Assembly (NCBI GenBank): GCA_002424545.1
Contig: DIKL01000094.1
Coordinates: forward strand, 1 to 10,329
Source of the DNA: Syntrophaceae bacterium UBA5619
GTDB lineage: Bacteria > Desulfobacterota > Syntrophia > Syntrophales > UBA5619
Length of the DNA stretch: 10,329 nt
Direction of reading: 5' to 3'
The position numbers were made by a program, and so were the translations under genes. The notes under the pieces are model-generated. The model did no database searches. It was not told where the DNA came from and was given only the letters and a program-made list of their open reading frames with translations. Below are positions 1 through 6,729 of this stretch, piece by piece. Every line of letters starts with the position of its first letter. The stretch's first letter is position 1.

Positions 1-155
1 CGCCGACGATCAACCTGGAGAACCCTGATCCCGACTGCGATCTTGACTACGTGCCCCGGCAGGCGAGAAAAACGCCGATCCGCACGGCGATGTCCAACAC
101 CTTCGGTTTCGGAGGGGTGAATGCCGTCCTGATCTTCAGCAGATTCGAGGAGTAG
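1..155 (+). CDS. fabF: 3-oxoacyl-[acyl-carrier-protein] synthase II, C-terminal end (partial)
   Basis: The reading frame is open from base 3 and gives 50 residues before a TAG stop at 153-155; the rest lies upstream of the window. The closing stretch, residues [15 protein letters not shown], matches the glycine-rich C-terminal loop of FabF/FabB-type condensing enzymes, usually written NSFGFGGTNA. These enzymes elongate fatty acids by condensing malonyl-ACP with an acyl-ACP in the cytoplasm. The usual Thr of GGTNA is Val here, which I regard as a mild variation. The catalytic Cys and the two His lie outside the window, so activity cannot be judged. The assignment to FabF rather than another KAS paralogue rests partly on context: fabF upstream of rpiB and glyA is a familiar deltaproteobacterial order. 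Confidence 0.85.
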   Translation, partial: PTINLENPDPDCDLDYVPRQARKTPIRTAMSNTFGFGGVNAVLIFSRFEE

Positions 156-233
156 GAAGACGACTTGGCTGCGGCCCAATGGCAGGGCCATCTCGATTTG
201 AAGGCATTTTGACCGATGGAGAGGGTGTCGGGA

Positions 234-701
234 ATGGGCGGTGAAAAGGTCATCATTGCGGCGGATCACGGCGGTTATTCCCTGAAGGAAGCGCTGAAGC
301 CCCTGCTCTCGGAGCTGGGGTTTTCCGTAACCGACGTGGGAACGAACAGCAACCAGGCCGTGGACTATCCCGATTTTGGAGCGGAGGTGGCCGAAGCGGT
401 CTCCACCGGCGCTTACCGGCGGGGGATCCTGATCTGCGGTTCCGGCGTGGGGATGTCCATCGTCGCCAACCGTTTCCCCGGCGTGCGGGCAGCCCTCTGC
501 CTCGACGAGGAGGCGGCGCGGCTGAGCCGGCTGCACAACGACGCCAACATCCTGGTCCTGGCAGGAAGGCGGACGGCCCCGGAGGAGGCCTTCGCGATCG
601 TCCGGGCCTGGTTTTCCACGCCGTTCGAGGGGGGGCGCCACCAGAGACGCCTCGACAAGATCCGGCAAACCGAATCGAAATTGCATGAGAAAAAAACGTA
701 G
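234..701 (+). CDS. rpiB: Ribose-5-phosphate isomerase B
   Basis: RpiB interconverts ribose 5-phosphate and ribulose 5-phosphate in the non-oxidative pentose phosphate pathway. The product is a single RpiB/LacAB domain. Numbered from the start chosen here (155 residues), it has the N-terminal DHGG motif near residues 11-14, GTNS followed by VDYPDF, the CGSGVGM loop carrying the catalytic Cys (Cys68), the ANRFPGVRAA segment, and HNDANILVLAGR with the conserved His101. An ATG at 216 in the same frame would add six residues (MERVSG), but it has no good Shine-Dalgarno sequence. The ATG at 234 has GGAGAGGG at 218-225 in front and places the first beta strand (KVIIAADHGG) right at the N-terminus, as is usual. 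Ribulose 5-phosphate is also a substrate of RibBA downstream, although a functional link is only suggestive. The length is normal for the family. Confidence 0.93.
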   Translation: MGGEKVIIAADHGGYSLKEALKPLLSELGFSVTDVGTNSNQAVDYPDFGAEVAEAVSTGAYRRGILICGSGVGMSIVANRFPGVRAALCLDEEAARLSRLHNDANILVLAGRRTAPEEAFAIVRAWFSTPFEGGRHQRRLDKIRQTESKLHEKKT

Positions 702-936
702 AAACGTGTGCGCCGCCGATCGGAAAACCGGATCCTCGAAACGCGGATAGCGCGGATTTTCAAGGTTCTGATCCGGGGTCCCTCGGGCGGCACCGGAGAT
801 GAGACAAGACCTTTGCCAAACTGAAAATCATGTCCCGGAAGCGCGCATTGTAGATTTTTCGGGTCGAAAAATGTACAGCGCGCGGAGGGAGCAGGATTTT
901 CAAAGGTCTCGAGACGCATAGGAAGGAAGAAGGTTC
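702..936 (+). other. Intergenic region / glyA leader
   Basis: This is the only gap over 200 bases in the window. I see no convincing ORF, no U-tract terminator after rpiB and no clear sigma-70 promoter; the best -10-like word, TAGATT at 851-856, lacks a matching -35 box. Three things stand out: a long inverted repeat at 842-884, an imperfect direct repeat (the exact ten bases GGATTTTCAA at 754-763 and 894-903), and the palindrome-related words CCGGATC (728-734) and GATCCGG (770-776). A purine-rich ribosome binding site, GGAAGGAAGAAGG at 921-933, lies just before the glyA ATG. The size and structure suggest that glyA transcription starts in this gap, which is inference. Confidence 0.6.
842..884. 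repeat. 43-base interrupted inverted repeat upstream of glyA
   Basis: The core is a perfect palindrome: ATTTTTCG at 854-861, a 3-base spacer GGT, and CGAAAAAT at 865-872. After one G/G mismatch (853/873) it extends through TGTA (849-852) with TACA (874-877), a possible T/G wobble (848/878), one mismatch (847/879), and CGCGC (842-846) with GCGCG (880-884). Seventeen of twenty arm positions are Watson-Crick pairs. As RNA this would be a strong hairpin ending 52 bases before the glyA start; as DNA it could be a binding site for a dimeric regulator. No T-run follows the right arm, so it is not an ordinary terminator on this strand. Confidence 0.75.
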
Positions 937-2193
937 ATGTCGTATCTGATGCAGGCCGACCCGGAAATCGCGGATGCAATCCGCCGGGAAACCCGAAGAC
1001 AGGCGGGAAATCTCGAGATGATCGCCTCGGAAAATTTCGTCAGCGAGGCGGTTCTGGAGGCCCAGGGAAGCGTCATGACGAACAAGTACGCGGAGGGCTA
1101 TCCCGGGAAGCGTTACTACGGTGGTTGCGAGTTTGTCGACATCGTCGAGCGGCTGGCGATCGAACGGAGCTTGCGGCTCTTCGGGGCGGAGCACGCGAAC
1201 GTCCAGCCGCACGCGGGCGTCCAGGCCAACATGGCCGTCTATTTCACGGTCCTCCAGCCGGGGGACACAATCCTGGGAATGAACCTTTCTCACGGGGGAC
1301 ATCTCTCCCACGGCTCTCCGGCCAGCTTCTCGGGGCGGTTCTACCGCGGCGTCTTCTACGGGGTGGACCGCAGAACGGAGACCATCGATTTCAACGAGGT
1401 CGAATCCCTCGCAAAGCAGCATCGGCCGAAGATCATCGTCGTCGGGGCCAGTTCCTACCCCAGGACGATCGACTATGAAAAGTTTCGCGCCATCGCCGAT
1501 CCGATCGGGGCGCTCGTCCTCGCCGACATCGCTCACATCGGCGGTCTGATCGCGGCCGGCCTGCACCCCTCTCCGGTCCCCTGCTGCGAATTCGTCACGC
1601 TGACCACCCACAAGACCCTGAGAGGCCCCCGCGGCGGGTTGATCCTCTGCAAGCGGGAATTCGCCCAGGCCCTGGATTCGAGGATCTTTCCCGGGATGCA
1701 GGGCGGCCCCCTCATGCACATCATCGCCGCGAAGGCGGTCGCCTTCCGGGAAGCCCTCACCGAGGATTTCCGGCACTACCAGGCCCAGATCCTGAAGAAC
1801 GCGAAGACCCTCGCGGAGGAACTGCTCAAGGCCGGTTTCCGCCTCGTTTCCGGCGGAACGGACAATCACCTGCTGCTCATCGACCTGACGGATCTGGGCC
1901 TCACCGGCAAGGAGGCCCAGGAAACCCTCGACCGGACGGGGATCACGATCAACAAGAACACGATCCCCTTCGACACGAAGGGTCCCCAGTTGACGAGCGG
2001 GATCCGGATCGGAACACCCGCCGTGACCAGCCGGGGAATGAAGGAGGCGGAGATGGTCCGCATTTCCGGCTTCATTTCCGAGGTCCTCCGGAACATCCGC
2101 GACGAAAGATACTTGAGGGAGATCCGGCAGGAGGTCCGATCCCTCTGCGATTGCTTTCCTCTTTACCCGGAAAGGATCCGTGAAAACCGATAG
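937..2193 (+). CDS. glyA: Serine hydroxymethyltransferase
   Basis: GlyA is a PLP enzyme that converts serine and tetrahydrofolate to glycine and 5,10-methylene-tetrahydrofolate, the main source of one-carbon units for purines, dTMP and methionine. The 418-residue product has the family's normal length. Visible landmarks are the N-terminal [17 protein letters not shown], then [20 protein letters not shown], the HGGHLSHG segment, [13 protein letters not shown], and the PLP-lysine motif [12 protein letters not shown] with the Schiff-base Lys at residue 226. [14 protein letters not shown] closes the C-terminal domain. Two local oddities are Cys-Cys where many homologues have Tyr-Ala after HPSPVP, and KGPQLTSG where PRSPFVTSG is common; neither touches a catalytic residue. 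The ATG has a strong GGAAGG-rich ribosome binding site at 921-933. The 3' end overlaps the next gene by 14 bases, which suggests translational coupling. Confidence 0.97.
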   Translation: MSYLMQADPEIADAIRRETRRQAGNLEMIASENFVSEAVLEAQGSVMTNKYAEGYPGKRYYGGCEFVDIVERLAIERSLRLFGAEHANVQPHAGVQANMAVYFTVLQPGDTILGMNLSHGGHLSHGSPASFSGRFYRGVFYGVDRRTETIDFNEVESLAKQHRPKIIVVGASSYPRTIDYEKFRAIADPIGALVLADIAHIGGLIAAGLHPSPVPCCEFVTLTTHKTLRGPRGGLILCKREFAQALDSRIFPGMQGGPLMHIIAAKAVAFREALTEDFRHYQAQILKNAKTLAEELLKAGFRLVSGGTDNHLLLIDLTDLGLTGKEAQETLDRTGITINKNTIPFDTKGPQLTSGIRIGTPAVTSRGMKEAEMVRISGFISEVLRNIRDERYLREIRQEVRSLCDCFPLYPERIRENR

Positions 2194-2710
2194 GGACGCC
2201 GCGAACGGCCCGGCGGAACGCCGGCCAATGGGAGGAAGTGGACCGGGGGAAAACCGGGGCGGCGGGAGATCCCCGCGACCCGCCTGGGACGATTATTTCC
2301 TGGACATCGTGGGGCTCGTCGCAAAACGCGCTACCTGCCAGAGGCGCAGCGTCGGCGCCGCACTGGTCCGCGACCGGAGGATCCTCTCCACCGGTTACAA
2401 CGGCGCGCCTTCGGGACTCCGCCACTGCCTGGAGATCGGCTGTCTCCGGGAACAGAACCACATCCCTTCGGGAGAACGCCACGAGCTGTGCCGGGGGCTG
2501 CACGCCGAGCAGAACGCGATCATCCAGGCGGCGCTGCACGGGGTCAGCGTGAAGGGGGCGACCCTCTACTGCACGAACCACCCCTGCATCATCTGCGCGA
2601 AGATGATCATCAACGCCGGAATCGTCCGGATCGTGATCGGAGAGGGATACCGCGATGAGCTGGCGGAAGAGATGCTGGCGGAGGCTAAAATCGAGGTGAT
2701 CCGAAAATGA
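2180..2710 (+). CDS. Deoxycytidylate (dCMP) deaminase, ComEB type
   Basis: This enzyme deaminates dCMP to dUMP, the precursor of dTMP; with GlyA upstream, which makes the folate cofactor of thymidylate synthase, it forms a dTMP-supply pair. The zinc and catalytic motifs of the cytidine deaminase fold are present: HAEQNAI with His108 and catalytic Glu110, and PCIIC with Cys136 and Cys139. The [20 protein letters not shown] and [10 protein letters not shown] segments are typical of dCMP deaminases rather than of RibD or tRNA adenosine deaminases. The chosen start is GTG at 2180, inside the last codons of glyA, with GGAAAGGA at 2169-2176 just upstream. This leaves about 32 Gly/Pro/Arg-rich residues before the homologous region (from about Arg33). 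An in-frame ATG at 2228 is the only other start I see; it would shorten the extension to 16 residues but has a weaker ribosome binding site. The stop overlaps the nrdR start. Confidence 0.92.
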   Translation: MKTDRDAANGPAERRPMGGSGPGENRGGGRSPRPAWDDYFLDIVGLVAKRATCQRRSVGAALVRDRRILSTGYNGAPSGLRHCLEIGCLREQNHIPSGERHELCRGLHAEQNAIIQAALHGVSVKGATLYCTNHPCIICAKMIINAGIVRIVIGEGYRDELAEEMLAEAKIEVIRK

Positions 2711-3192
2711 AATGCCCCTTTTGCGCCCATGGCGAAAACAAGGTGAGCGACTCCCGGATCAGCAAAGACGGCGACGCGATTCGAAGACGGCGGGAGTGCC
2801 TCGGCTGCGGCAAGCGTTTCACCACCTACGAGTTCGTCGAAGAGGTCCTGCCGATGGTCGTCAAGAAGGATGGCCGCCGGGAACCGTTCGATCGAACGAA
2901 GATCCGCTCCGGAATCAAAAAGGCCTGCGAGAAGCGCCCGATCAGCACCGACGACATCGAAAACGTGGTGGACAACATCGAGCGCGCCTGTCAGGAATTC
3001 CAGGGAAAGGAGATCCCCACCGCGGTCATCGGTGAAAAGATCATGCGCGAGCTCCAAACCCTCGACGGCGTTGCCTATGTCCGCTTCGCGTCGGTATACC
3101 GTGAGTTTCGGGATGTAAGCGATTTTCTGATCGAACTGAAAGACCTCCTCCATACGAAAAAGGATGGCGAGGGGGGGAAAGCGGAGGGATAG
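2707..3192 (+). CDS. nrdR: Transcriptional repressor NrdR
   Basis: NrdR represses ribonucleotide reductase operons, sensing ATP/dATP through its ATP-cone domain. The product (161 residues, within the usual range) starts with a zinc ribbon: Cys3, Cys6, Cys31 and Cys34, with the DSR motif at residues 15-17 and the basic IRRRREC stretch between the Cys pairs. The ATP-cone follows, roughly residues 46-136, beginning around [17 protein letters not shown] and ending in the conserved [14 protein letters not shown] lysine/glycine-rich tail closes the protein. The start codon sits in an ATGA overlap with the stop of the dCMP deaminase gene, so the two are very likely translated from one message and both concern deoxynucleotide supply. 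I see no obvious pair of NrdR boxes in the window, so its targets probably lie elsewhere. Confidence 0.96.
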   Translation: MKCPFCAHGENKVSDSRISKDGDAIRRRRECLGCGKRFTTYEFVEEVLPMVVKKDGRREPFDRTKIRSGIKKACEKRPISTDDIENVVDNIERACQEFQGKEIPTAVIGEKIMRELQTLDGVAYVRFASVYREFRDVSDFLIELKDLLHTKKDGEGGKAEG

Positions 3193-3195
3193 CCG

Positions 3196-3867
3196 GTGTT
3201 CTCGGGAATCGCGGCCGCGCTCGGATCCGTCCAGCGCCTGATGCGCCGCGGAGAGGATGCGCTTCTGGAGGTCGAGACCTCGCTCGACCTGGACGACGTC
3301 CGGATCGGCGACAGCATTGCGGTCAGCGGCGCCTGCCTGACGGTGACCTCCAGGGTCGGCCGGACCTTCAAGGCGGATATCTCCGCGGAAACCCTTTCCC
3401 GGACAACGCTCCGGAACCTGGCGACGGGCGACCGGGTCAATCTGGAAAAGGCACTGCGCGTCGGTGACCGCCTCGGAGGGCATATCGTCCTGGGCCATGT
3501 GGACGGCATTGGAAGAATCGCGGAGTTGACCCCGCGCGCCGGATCTATTGTCTTCGGCTTCGGAATCGACCCGGGGCTCGACCGATATGTCGTCGCCAAG
3601 GGATCCATTACGGTGGACGGCATCAGTCTGACCGTCAACCGCTGTGAAAAGAATCGTTTTTATGTTAACATCGTCCCGCATACGGCTTCCGCAACCACGC
3701 TCGGCTTCAAAAAGGCGGGGGATGAGGTCAATATCGAAACGGACATCCTGGCCCGCTATCTGGAAAAACTAATCACAGCGGCCCCGGATGGCGCGTCCCG
3801 AGCGATGGAGAGAACCGCCGGGGGAATCGATTTGGAGAAGCTTGCCCGTTACGGATTTGTAAAATAG
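3196..3867 (+). CDS. ribE: Riboflavin synthase, alpha chain
   Basis: Riboflavin synthase dismutates two molecules of 6,7-dimethyl-8-ribityllumazine to riboflavin and a pyrimidinedione, the last step of riboflavin synthesis. The 223-residue product shows the two tandem lumazine-binding barrels of the family. The first has N-terminal MFSGI (usually MFTGI), GACLTV and the [10 protein letters not shown] segment. The second has [10 protein letters not shown] at its start, [14 protein letters not shown] and [11 protein letters not shown]. The C-terminal ending, LEKLARYGF, is also typical. The start is GTG at 3196, three bases after the nrdR stop, with GGAGGG at 3183-3188 as ribosome binding site; this start gives exactly the expected Met-Phe N-terminus. 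The symbol ribE is used for the synthase; some databases call it ribC. The ribD gene that often precedes it is not here. Confidence 0.95.
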   Translation: MFSGIAAALGSVQRLMRRGEDALLEVETSLDLDDVRIGDSIAVSGACLTVTSRVGRTFKADISAETLSRTTLRNLATGDRVNLEKALRVGDRLGGHIVLGHVDGIGRIAELTPRAGSIVFGFGIDPGLDRYVVAKGSITVDGISLTVNRCEKNRFYVNIVPHTASATTLGFKKAGDEVNIETDILARYLEKLITAAPDGASRAMERTAGGIDLEKLARYGFVK

Positions 3868-3875
3868 CAAAAACC

Positions 3876-3894
3876 ATGGGGAACAATCCCCCAT
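3876..3894 (+). other. Small hairpin in front of the ribBA ribosome binding site
   Basis: In the 39-base gap between ribE and ribBA, ATGGGG (3876-3881) can pair with CCCCAT (3889-3894) across a 7-base loop. The stem ends three bases before the AGGAGAG ribosome binding site (3897-3903) of ribBA. It is far too small to be an FMN riboswitch and has no T-run, so it is not a terminator. It could tune ribBA translation or mRNA processing, or be chance. Confidence 0.4.
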
Positions 3895-3906
3895 TCAGGA
3901 GAGAAT

Positions 3907-5109
3907 ATGGGTGTCAGCACGATCAAAGAGGCTATTGTCGATATTAAAAGCGGAAAGATGGTTATCCTCGTCGACGACGAGGACCGGGAAAACGAAGGAG
4001 ATCTCTGCATGGCGGCCGAATTCGTCACGCCGGAGGCGGTCAATTTCATGGCCCGATACGGACGGGGGCTGATCTGCCTGACACTGACCGAAGAAAATGC
4101 GGACAAACTCCGCCTGATGCCGATGGTCCGGGACAACCGTTCCCGTTTCGGCACCGCTTTCACGGTATCCATCGAAGCAAAACAAGGAGTTACGACAGGA
4201 ATATCGGCGGCGGACCGGGCAACGACGATCCGGGTGGCCGTGGCCGACGATGCGAAACCCGAGGACCTGGTCAGTCCCGGCCATGTTTTCCCGATCCGTG
4301 CCAAGAAGGGCGGAGTCCTGGTGAGAACCGGCCAGACGGAGGGCTCTGTCGATCTTGCCCGGCTTGCCGGAATGAAACCGGCCGGCGTCATCTGCGAGGT
4401 GATGAAGGACGACGGGACGATGGCCCGAATGCCCGATCTGGAGATTTTCGCCCGGGAATACGGTTTGAAGATCGTCACGATCAAAGATCTGATCGACTAC
4501 CGGATGCAGCACGAGTCGCTGATCCGGCGGGCGGCGACCGCAACGATCCCGACGCAGTATGGCGGCGAGTTCAAGCTGATCGTCTATGAGAACGACGTGG
4601 ACGACATGCAGCACGTCGCGCTGATCAAGGGGGACATCACTCCGGAAGATGAAGTCCTGGTTCGCGTCCATTCGGAATGCTTGACCGGAGACGTCTTCGG
4701 CTCTGAGCGGTGCGACTGCGGCGATCAGCTCCACCAAGCGATGCGGATGGTGGCGGACGCCGGCAAGGGGGTGATCGTCTACATGCACCAGGAGGGTCGC
4801 GGGATCGGCCTCGTCAACAAGATCAAGGCATACGAACTTCAAGAGCATGGGCAAGACACGGTGGAGGCAAACATCGCGCTCGGCTTCAAAGAGGACCTCC
4901 GGGATTACGGCATCGGCGCGCAAATCCTCGCCGACATCGGGGTGCGGAAGATGCGGCTGCTCACCAACAACCCGAAGAAGATCGTCGGTCTCGAGGGATA
5001 CAGCCTGACGATTACCGAACGGGTCCCGATCGAGATTCGGCCAAATGAAAACAACATCCAATACCTCAAAACCAAGAGACGGAAGATGGGACACATTCTG
5101 AAGGTGTAG
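3907..5109 (+). CDS. ribBA: Bifunctional 3,4-dihydroxy-2-butanone 4-phosphate synthase / GTP cyclohydrolase II
   Basis: The fused protein feeds both branches of riboflavin synthesis: the N-terminal half makes dihydroxybutanone phosphate from ribulose 5-phosphate, the C-terminal half opens GTP. The RibB half (about residues 1-200) has [10 protein letters not shown] near residues 23-32, [19 protein letters not shown] and [14 protein letters not shown]. The RibA half (about 205-400) has the zinc cysteines Cys258, Cys269 and Cys271 in [20 protein letters not shown], the HQEGRGIGL motif, and LLTNNPKK near the C-terminus. At residue 143 (bases 4333-4335) the sequence reads RTGQTE, whereas E. coli RibB has GGHTE with a His reported to bind metal. 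The same Gln occurs, as I recall, in many bacterial RibBA proteins, so it does not by itself prove loss of activity. The length of 400 residues is normal. The ATG has a good AGGAGAG ribosome binding site. Confidence 0.95.
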   Translation: MGVSTIKEAIVDIKSGKMVILVDDEDRENEGDLCMAAEFVTPEAVNFMARYGRGLICLTLTEENADKLRLMPMVRDNRSRFGTAFTVSIEAKQGVTTGISAADRATTIRVAVADDAKPEDLVSPGHVFPIRAKKGGVLVRTGQTEGSVDLARLAGMKPAGVICEVMKDDGTMARMPDLEIFAREYGLKIVTIKDLIDYRMQHESLIRRAATATIPTQYGGEFKLIVYENDVDDMQHVALIKGDITPEDEVLVRVHSECLTGDVFGSERCDCGDQLHQAMRMVADAGKGVIVYMHQEGRGIGLVNKIKAYELQEHGQDTVEANIALGFKEDLRDYGIGAQILADIGVRKMRLLTNNPKKIVGLEGYSLTITERVPIEIRPNENNIQYLKTKRRKMGHILKV

Positions 5110-5145
5110 ACAGAAAACGATCCATTTTGACAAGGAGAACCAGCC

Positions 5146-5610
5146 ATGCCAAAAATCATCGAGGGAAAGATCATCGCGAAGGGAATGAAGTTCGGCATCG
5201 TTGCCAGCCGCTTCAATGACTTCATCAGCGGCCGCCTGATCGAGGGGGCCGTCGATGCGCTGATCCGGGCCGGCGCGGACGAGAAGGAGATCCAGATCGT
5301 GCGGGTGCCGGGCGCCTTCGAGTTGCCTCTCACCGCCAAGAAAATGGCGAAAAGCGGCCGTTTTGATGCGGTGATCTGCCTCGGCACGGTCATCCGCGGC
5401 GCCACGCCTCATTTCGAATACATCAGCGCGGAGGTCTCCAAAGGAATCGCGATGGTGGGGTTGGAGACCGAGGTGCCGGTAGCATTCGGCGTGCTGACGA
5501 CGGATACCATCGAACAGGCCATTGAAAGGGCCGGCACGAAGTCCGGAAACAAGGGTTGGGACGCGGCCATGTCCGCCATCGAGATGGTTGATCTTTTCAA
5601 AAATCTGTAA
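5146..5610 (+). CDS. ribH: 6,7-dimethyl-8-ribityllumazine synthase
   Basis: Lumazine synthase condenses dihydroxybutanone phosphate, made by RibBA, with the ribitylaminouracil derived from GTP; its product is the substrate of RibE. The 154-residue protein is of normal length. Visible hallmarks are [20 protein letters not shown] near the N-terminus, [15 protein letters not shown], and [16 protein letters not shown], whose His is the catalytic one. [24 protein letters not shown] is the conserved late segment, and the C-terminus ends in IEMVDLF as usual. These enzymes form pentamers or 60-subunit capsids. The ATG is preceded by AAGGAGA at 5132-5138. The gene lies 36 bases after ribBA, and the two are probably co-transcribed. 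Confidence 0.96.
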   Translation: MPKIIEGKIIAKGMKFGIVASRFNDFISGRLIEGAVDALIRAGADEKEIQIVRVPGAFELPLTAKKMAKSGRFDAVICLGTVIRGATPHFEYISAEVSKGIAMVGLETEVPVAFGVLTTDTIEQAIERAGTKSGNKGWDAAMSAIEMVDLFKNL

Positions 5611-5642
5611 GATGGACGCGCTCGTAGAATGTTCCTGCGGCC

Positions 5643-5678
5643 CCGCCCCCCGAAGCTGGGGATCATCGGATTGGGCGG
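5643..5678 (+). other. Nested GC-rich hairpin between ribH and nusB
   Basis: CCGCCC (5643-5648) is complementary to GGGCGG (5673-5678), and inside it CCC (5649-5651, with one more C available) can pair with GGGG (5658-5661) around the loop GAAGCT. No T-run follows, so it is not a standard terminator. It lies within the 95-base gap between ribH and nusB and could stabilise or separate the two halves of the message. Chance pairing in a C-rich stretch is a real alternative. Confidence 0.35.
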
Positions 5679-5705
5679 ATGACTCGACCGAAATCTGAGG
5701 GATGC

Positions 5706-6161
5706 ATGCACCAAAGGCGGAAGGCAAGAGAGGTTACCCTTCAGGTTCTTTATGCGCTGGACGTTCAGGATATCGGCCTGCACGAGGCGATCGATCTCTT
5801 CTGGGCCAATTTCGAAGCGCCGGAAGAAGTGCGAAAATTCTCAACTTCTTTGATCGAAGGGACCTGGAACCATCGGGAGCAGATCAACGACCTGATCGGC
5901 GGCAGTTCCGAAAACTGGACCATGGCGAGGATGTCCCGCGTCGACAAGAGCCTGCTGCGGATGGCGGTCTACGAACTTCTGTACTGTCAAGACATCCCCC
6001 CCAAAGTCACCCTGAACGAGGCGATCGACCTGGCTAAAATTTACGGCTCCGAAAATTCGGGGGCGTTCATCAACGGTATTCTCGACGCCCTTTACGGAAA
6101 GCTGCGCTGGAAGAATGAAGATCAAGATAACCACGGCATCGCCGGATGCGCTGAGCCATGA
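5706..6161 (+). CDS. nusB: Transcription antitermination factor NusB
   Basis: NusB binds boxA RNA with NusE (ribosomal protein S10) and supports antitermination on rRNA operons. The helical protein carries the family signature: RRKAREVTLQVLYALD at the N-terminus, NWTMARMSRVDKSLLRMAVYELL in the middle, DIPPKVTLNEAIDLAKIYG, and FINGILDAL at the end of the last helix. The ATG at 5706 gives 151 residues and places RRKARE right at the N-terminus, with TGAGGGA at 5696-5702 as ribosome binding site. An in-frame ATG at 5679 would add nine residues (MTRPKSEGC) that do not look like NusB. After the conserved core there is a tail of about 16 residues (KNEDQDNHGIAGCAEP) which is encoded by the same bases as the start of the next gene. 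NusB after ribH is a very common bacterial arrangement. Confidence 0.95.
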   Translation: MHQRRKAREVTLQVLYALDVQDIGLHEAIDLFWANFEAPEEVRKFSTSLIEGTWNHREQINDLIGGSSENWTMARMSRVDKSLLRMAVYELLYCQDIPPKVTLNEAIDLAKIYGSENSGAFINGILDALYGKLRWKNEDQDNHGIAGCAEP

Positions 6162-6681
6162 CACACTGATCCTCGGTTTCTTTTCCGATGAAAGACCTCC
6201 CCGGGGATACTGCGGCCTGGTGGACTGGCGTCTCAACGGAATCATCTCCACCGAGATCGCCCGGGGAAAGATTTCGGGACTCTTTTCCGAAAAACTGCTC
6301 TACGCATACCCGCGGCGCATTCGAGTCTCCCGCCTTCTCCTCTTCGGCATGGGGTCTCTTGCCGAACTGACCTATGACCACCTTTACAACACCGGTTACG
6401 AGATGGCACGGACGGTCAGCGGCATTCAGGCGACCGACATGGTCCTTCCCATGCCCGCCGCCGGGCGAGGATCCCTGAAGCTCCCGGAAATGACGGACGC
6501 CATGATTACGGGCCTCTTCGACGGTTTTTCCTGCAAAGGGGAAGTACTCCCAGCCTTCGGCCTGGAGATTCCGGTCAAGGCGACGCAACGGGAGGAGATC
6601 ATGAAAGGGCTGGCTCTTTTCCGGCAGCGCGTCGGCGATGCCGAATGCGAAATTCTCACCCCGGAAGTGAACGCAGCCTGA
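6115..6681 (+). CDS. Stand-alone protein resembling the N-terminal domain of M17 leucyl aminopeptidase
   Basis: The 188 residues resemble the N-terminal domain of M17 (PepA-type) aminopeptidases: a beta start (MKIKITTASPDAL), then DTLILGFFSDERP, a helix and the segment ISTEIARGKISGLFSEKLLYAYP (like the GDFKGKxGExLLL pattern of the family), then VSRLLLFGMGS, matching the VLLVGLGK strand. The later TDAMITGLFDGF resembles the end of that domain. The whole metal-binding catalytic domain of M17 enzymes, with its NTDAEGRL motif, is absent, and the 48 bases before trkA leave no room for it, so this is unlikely to be a peptidase. In PepA the N-terminal domain contributes to DNA binding, so a regulatory or binding role is possible but is inference. 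The start overlaps nusB by 47 bases and has only a weak ribosome binding site (GGAAG at 6109-6113), suggesting coupling to nusB. No signal peptide or membrane segment is seen. The family call is from pattern memory, not a search. Confidence 0.65.
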   Translation: MKIKITTASPDALSHDTLILGFFSDERPPRGYCGLVDWRLNGIISTEIARGKISGLFSEKLLYAYPRRIRVSRLLLFGMGSLAELTYDHLYNTGYEMARTVSGIQATDMVLPMPAAGRGSLKLPEMTDAMITGLFDGFSCKGEVLPAFGLEIPVKATQREEIMKGLALFRQRVGDAECEILTPEVNAA

Positions 6682-6729
6682 CCATCCTTAACGGAAAGGC
6701 TCTAGGGGAAACATCGAGGAATCAAAACC

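Noticed and set aside
173..189. Terminator hairpin between fabF and rpiB (GGCCC with GGGCC)
   Set aside because: The stem has only five pairs around a 7-base loop and is not followed by a T-run; the two genes are close enough to be co-transcribed.
702..936. Glycine or tetrahydrofolate riboswitch in front of glyA
   Set aside because: I could not find the conserved core sequences of either class; only the simple inverted repeat is supported. A covariance-model search would settle it.
760..1869. 369-codon open frame on the minus strand opposite glyA and its leader
   Set aside because: It is the complement of the conserved glyA coding sequence; its composition is biased and there is no recognisable family.
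2180..2710. The deaminase gene as a replacement for the missing RibD deaminase
   Set aside because: Its [18 protein letters not shown] and HAEQNAI motifs are those of dCMP deaminases, and it has no reductase domain.
3868..3906. FMN riboswitch in the riboflavin cluster
   Set aside because: The gap of 39 bases is far too short for this large element and the conserved AGGGGC-type core is absent; no other rib gap is long enough either.
3895..5727. 610-codon open frame on the minus strand opposite ribBA and ribH
   Set aside because: It is antisense to two clearly conserved genes, its translation is rich in Asp, His and Arg without recognisable domains, and long antisense frames are common in GC-rich coding DNA.
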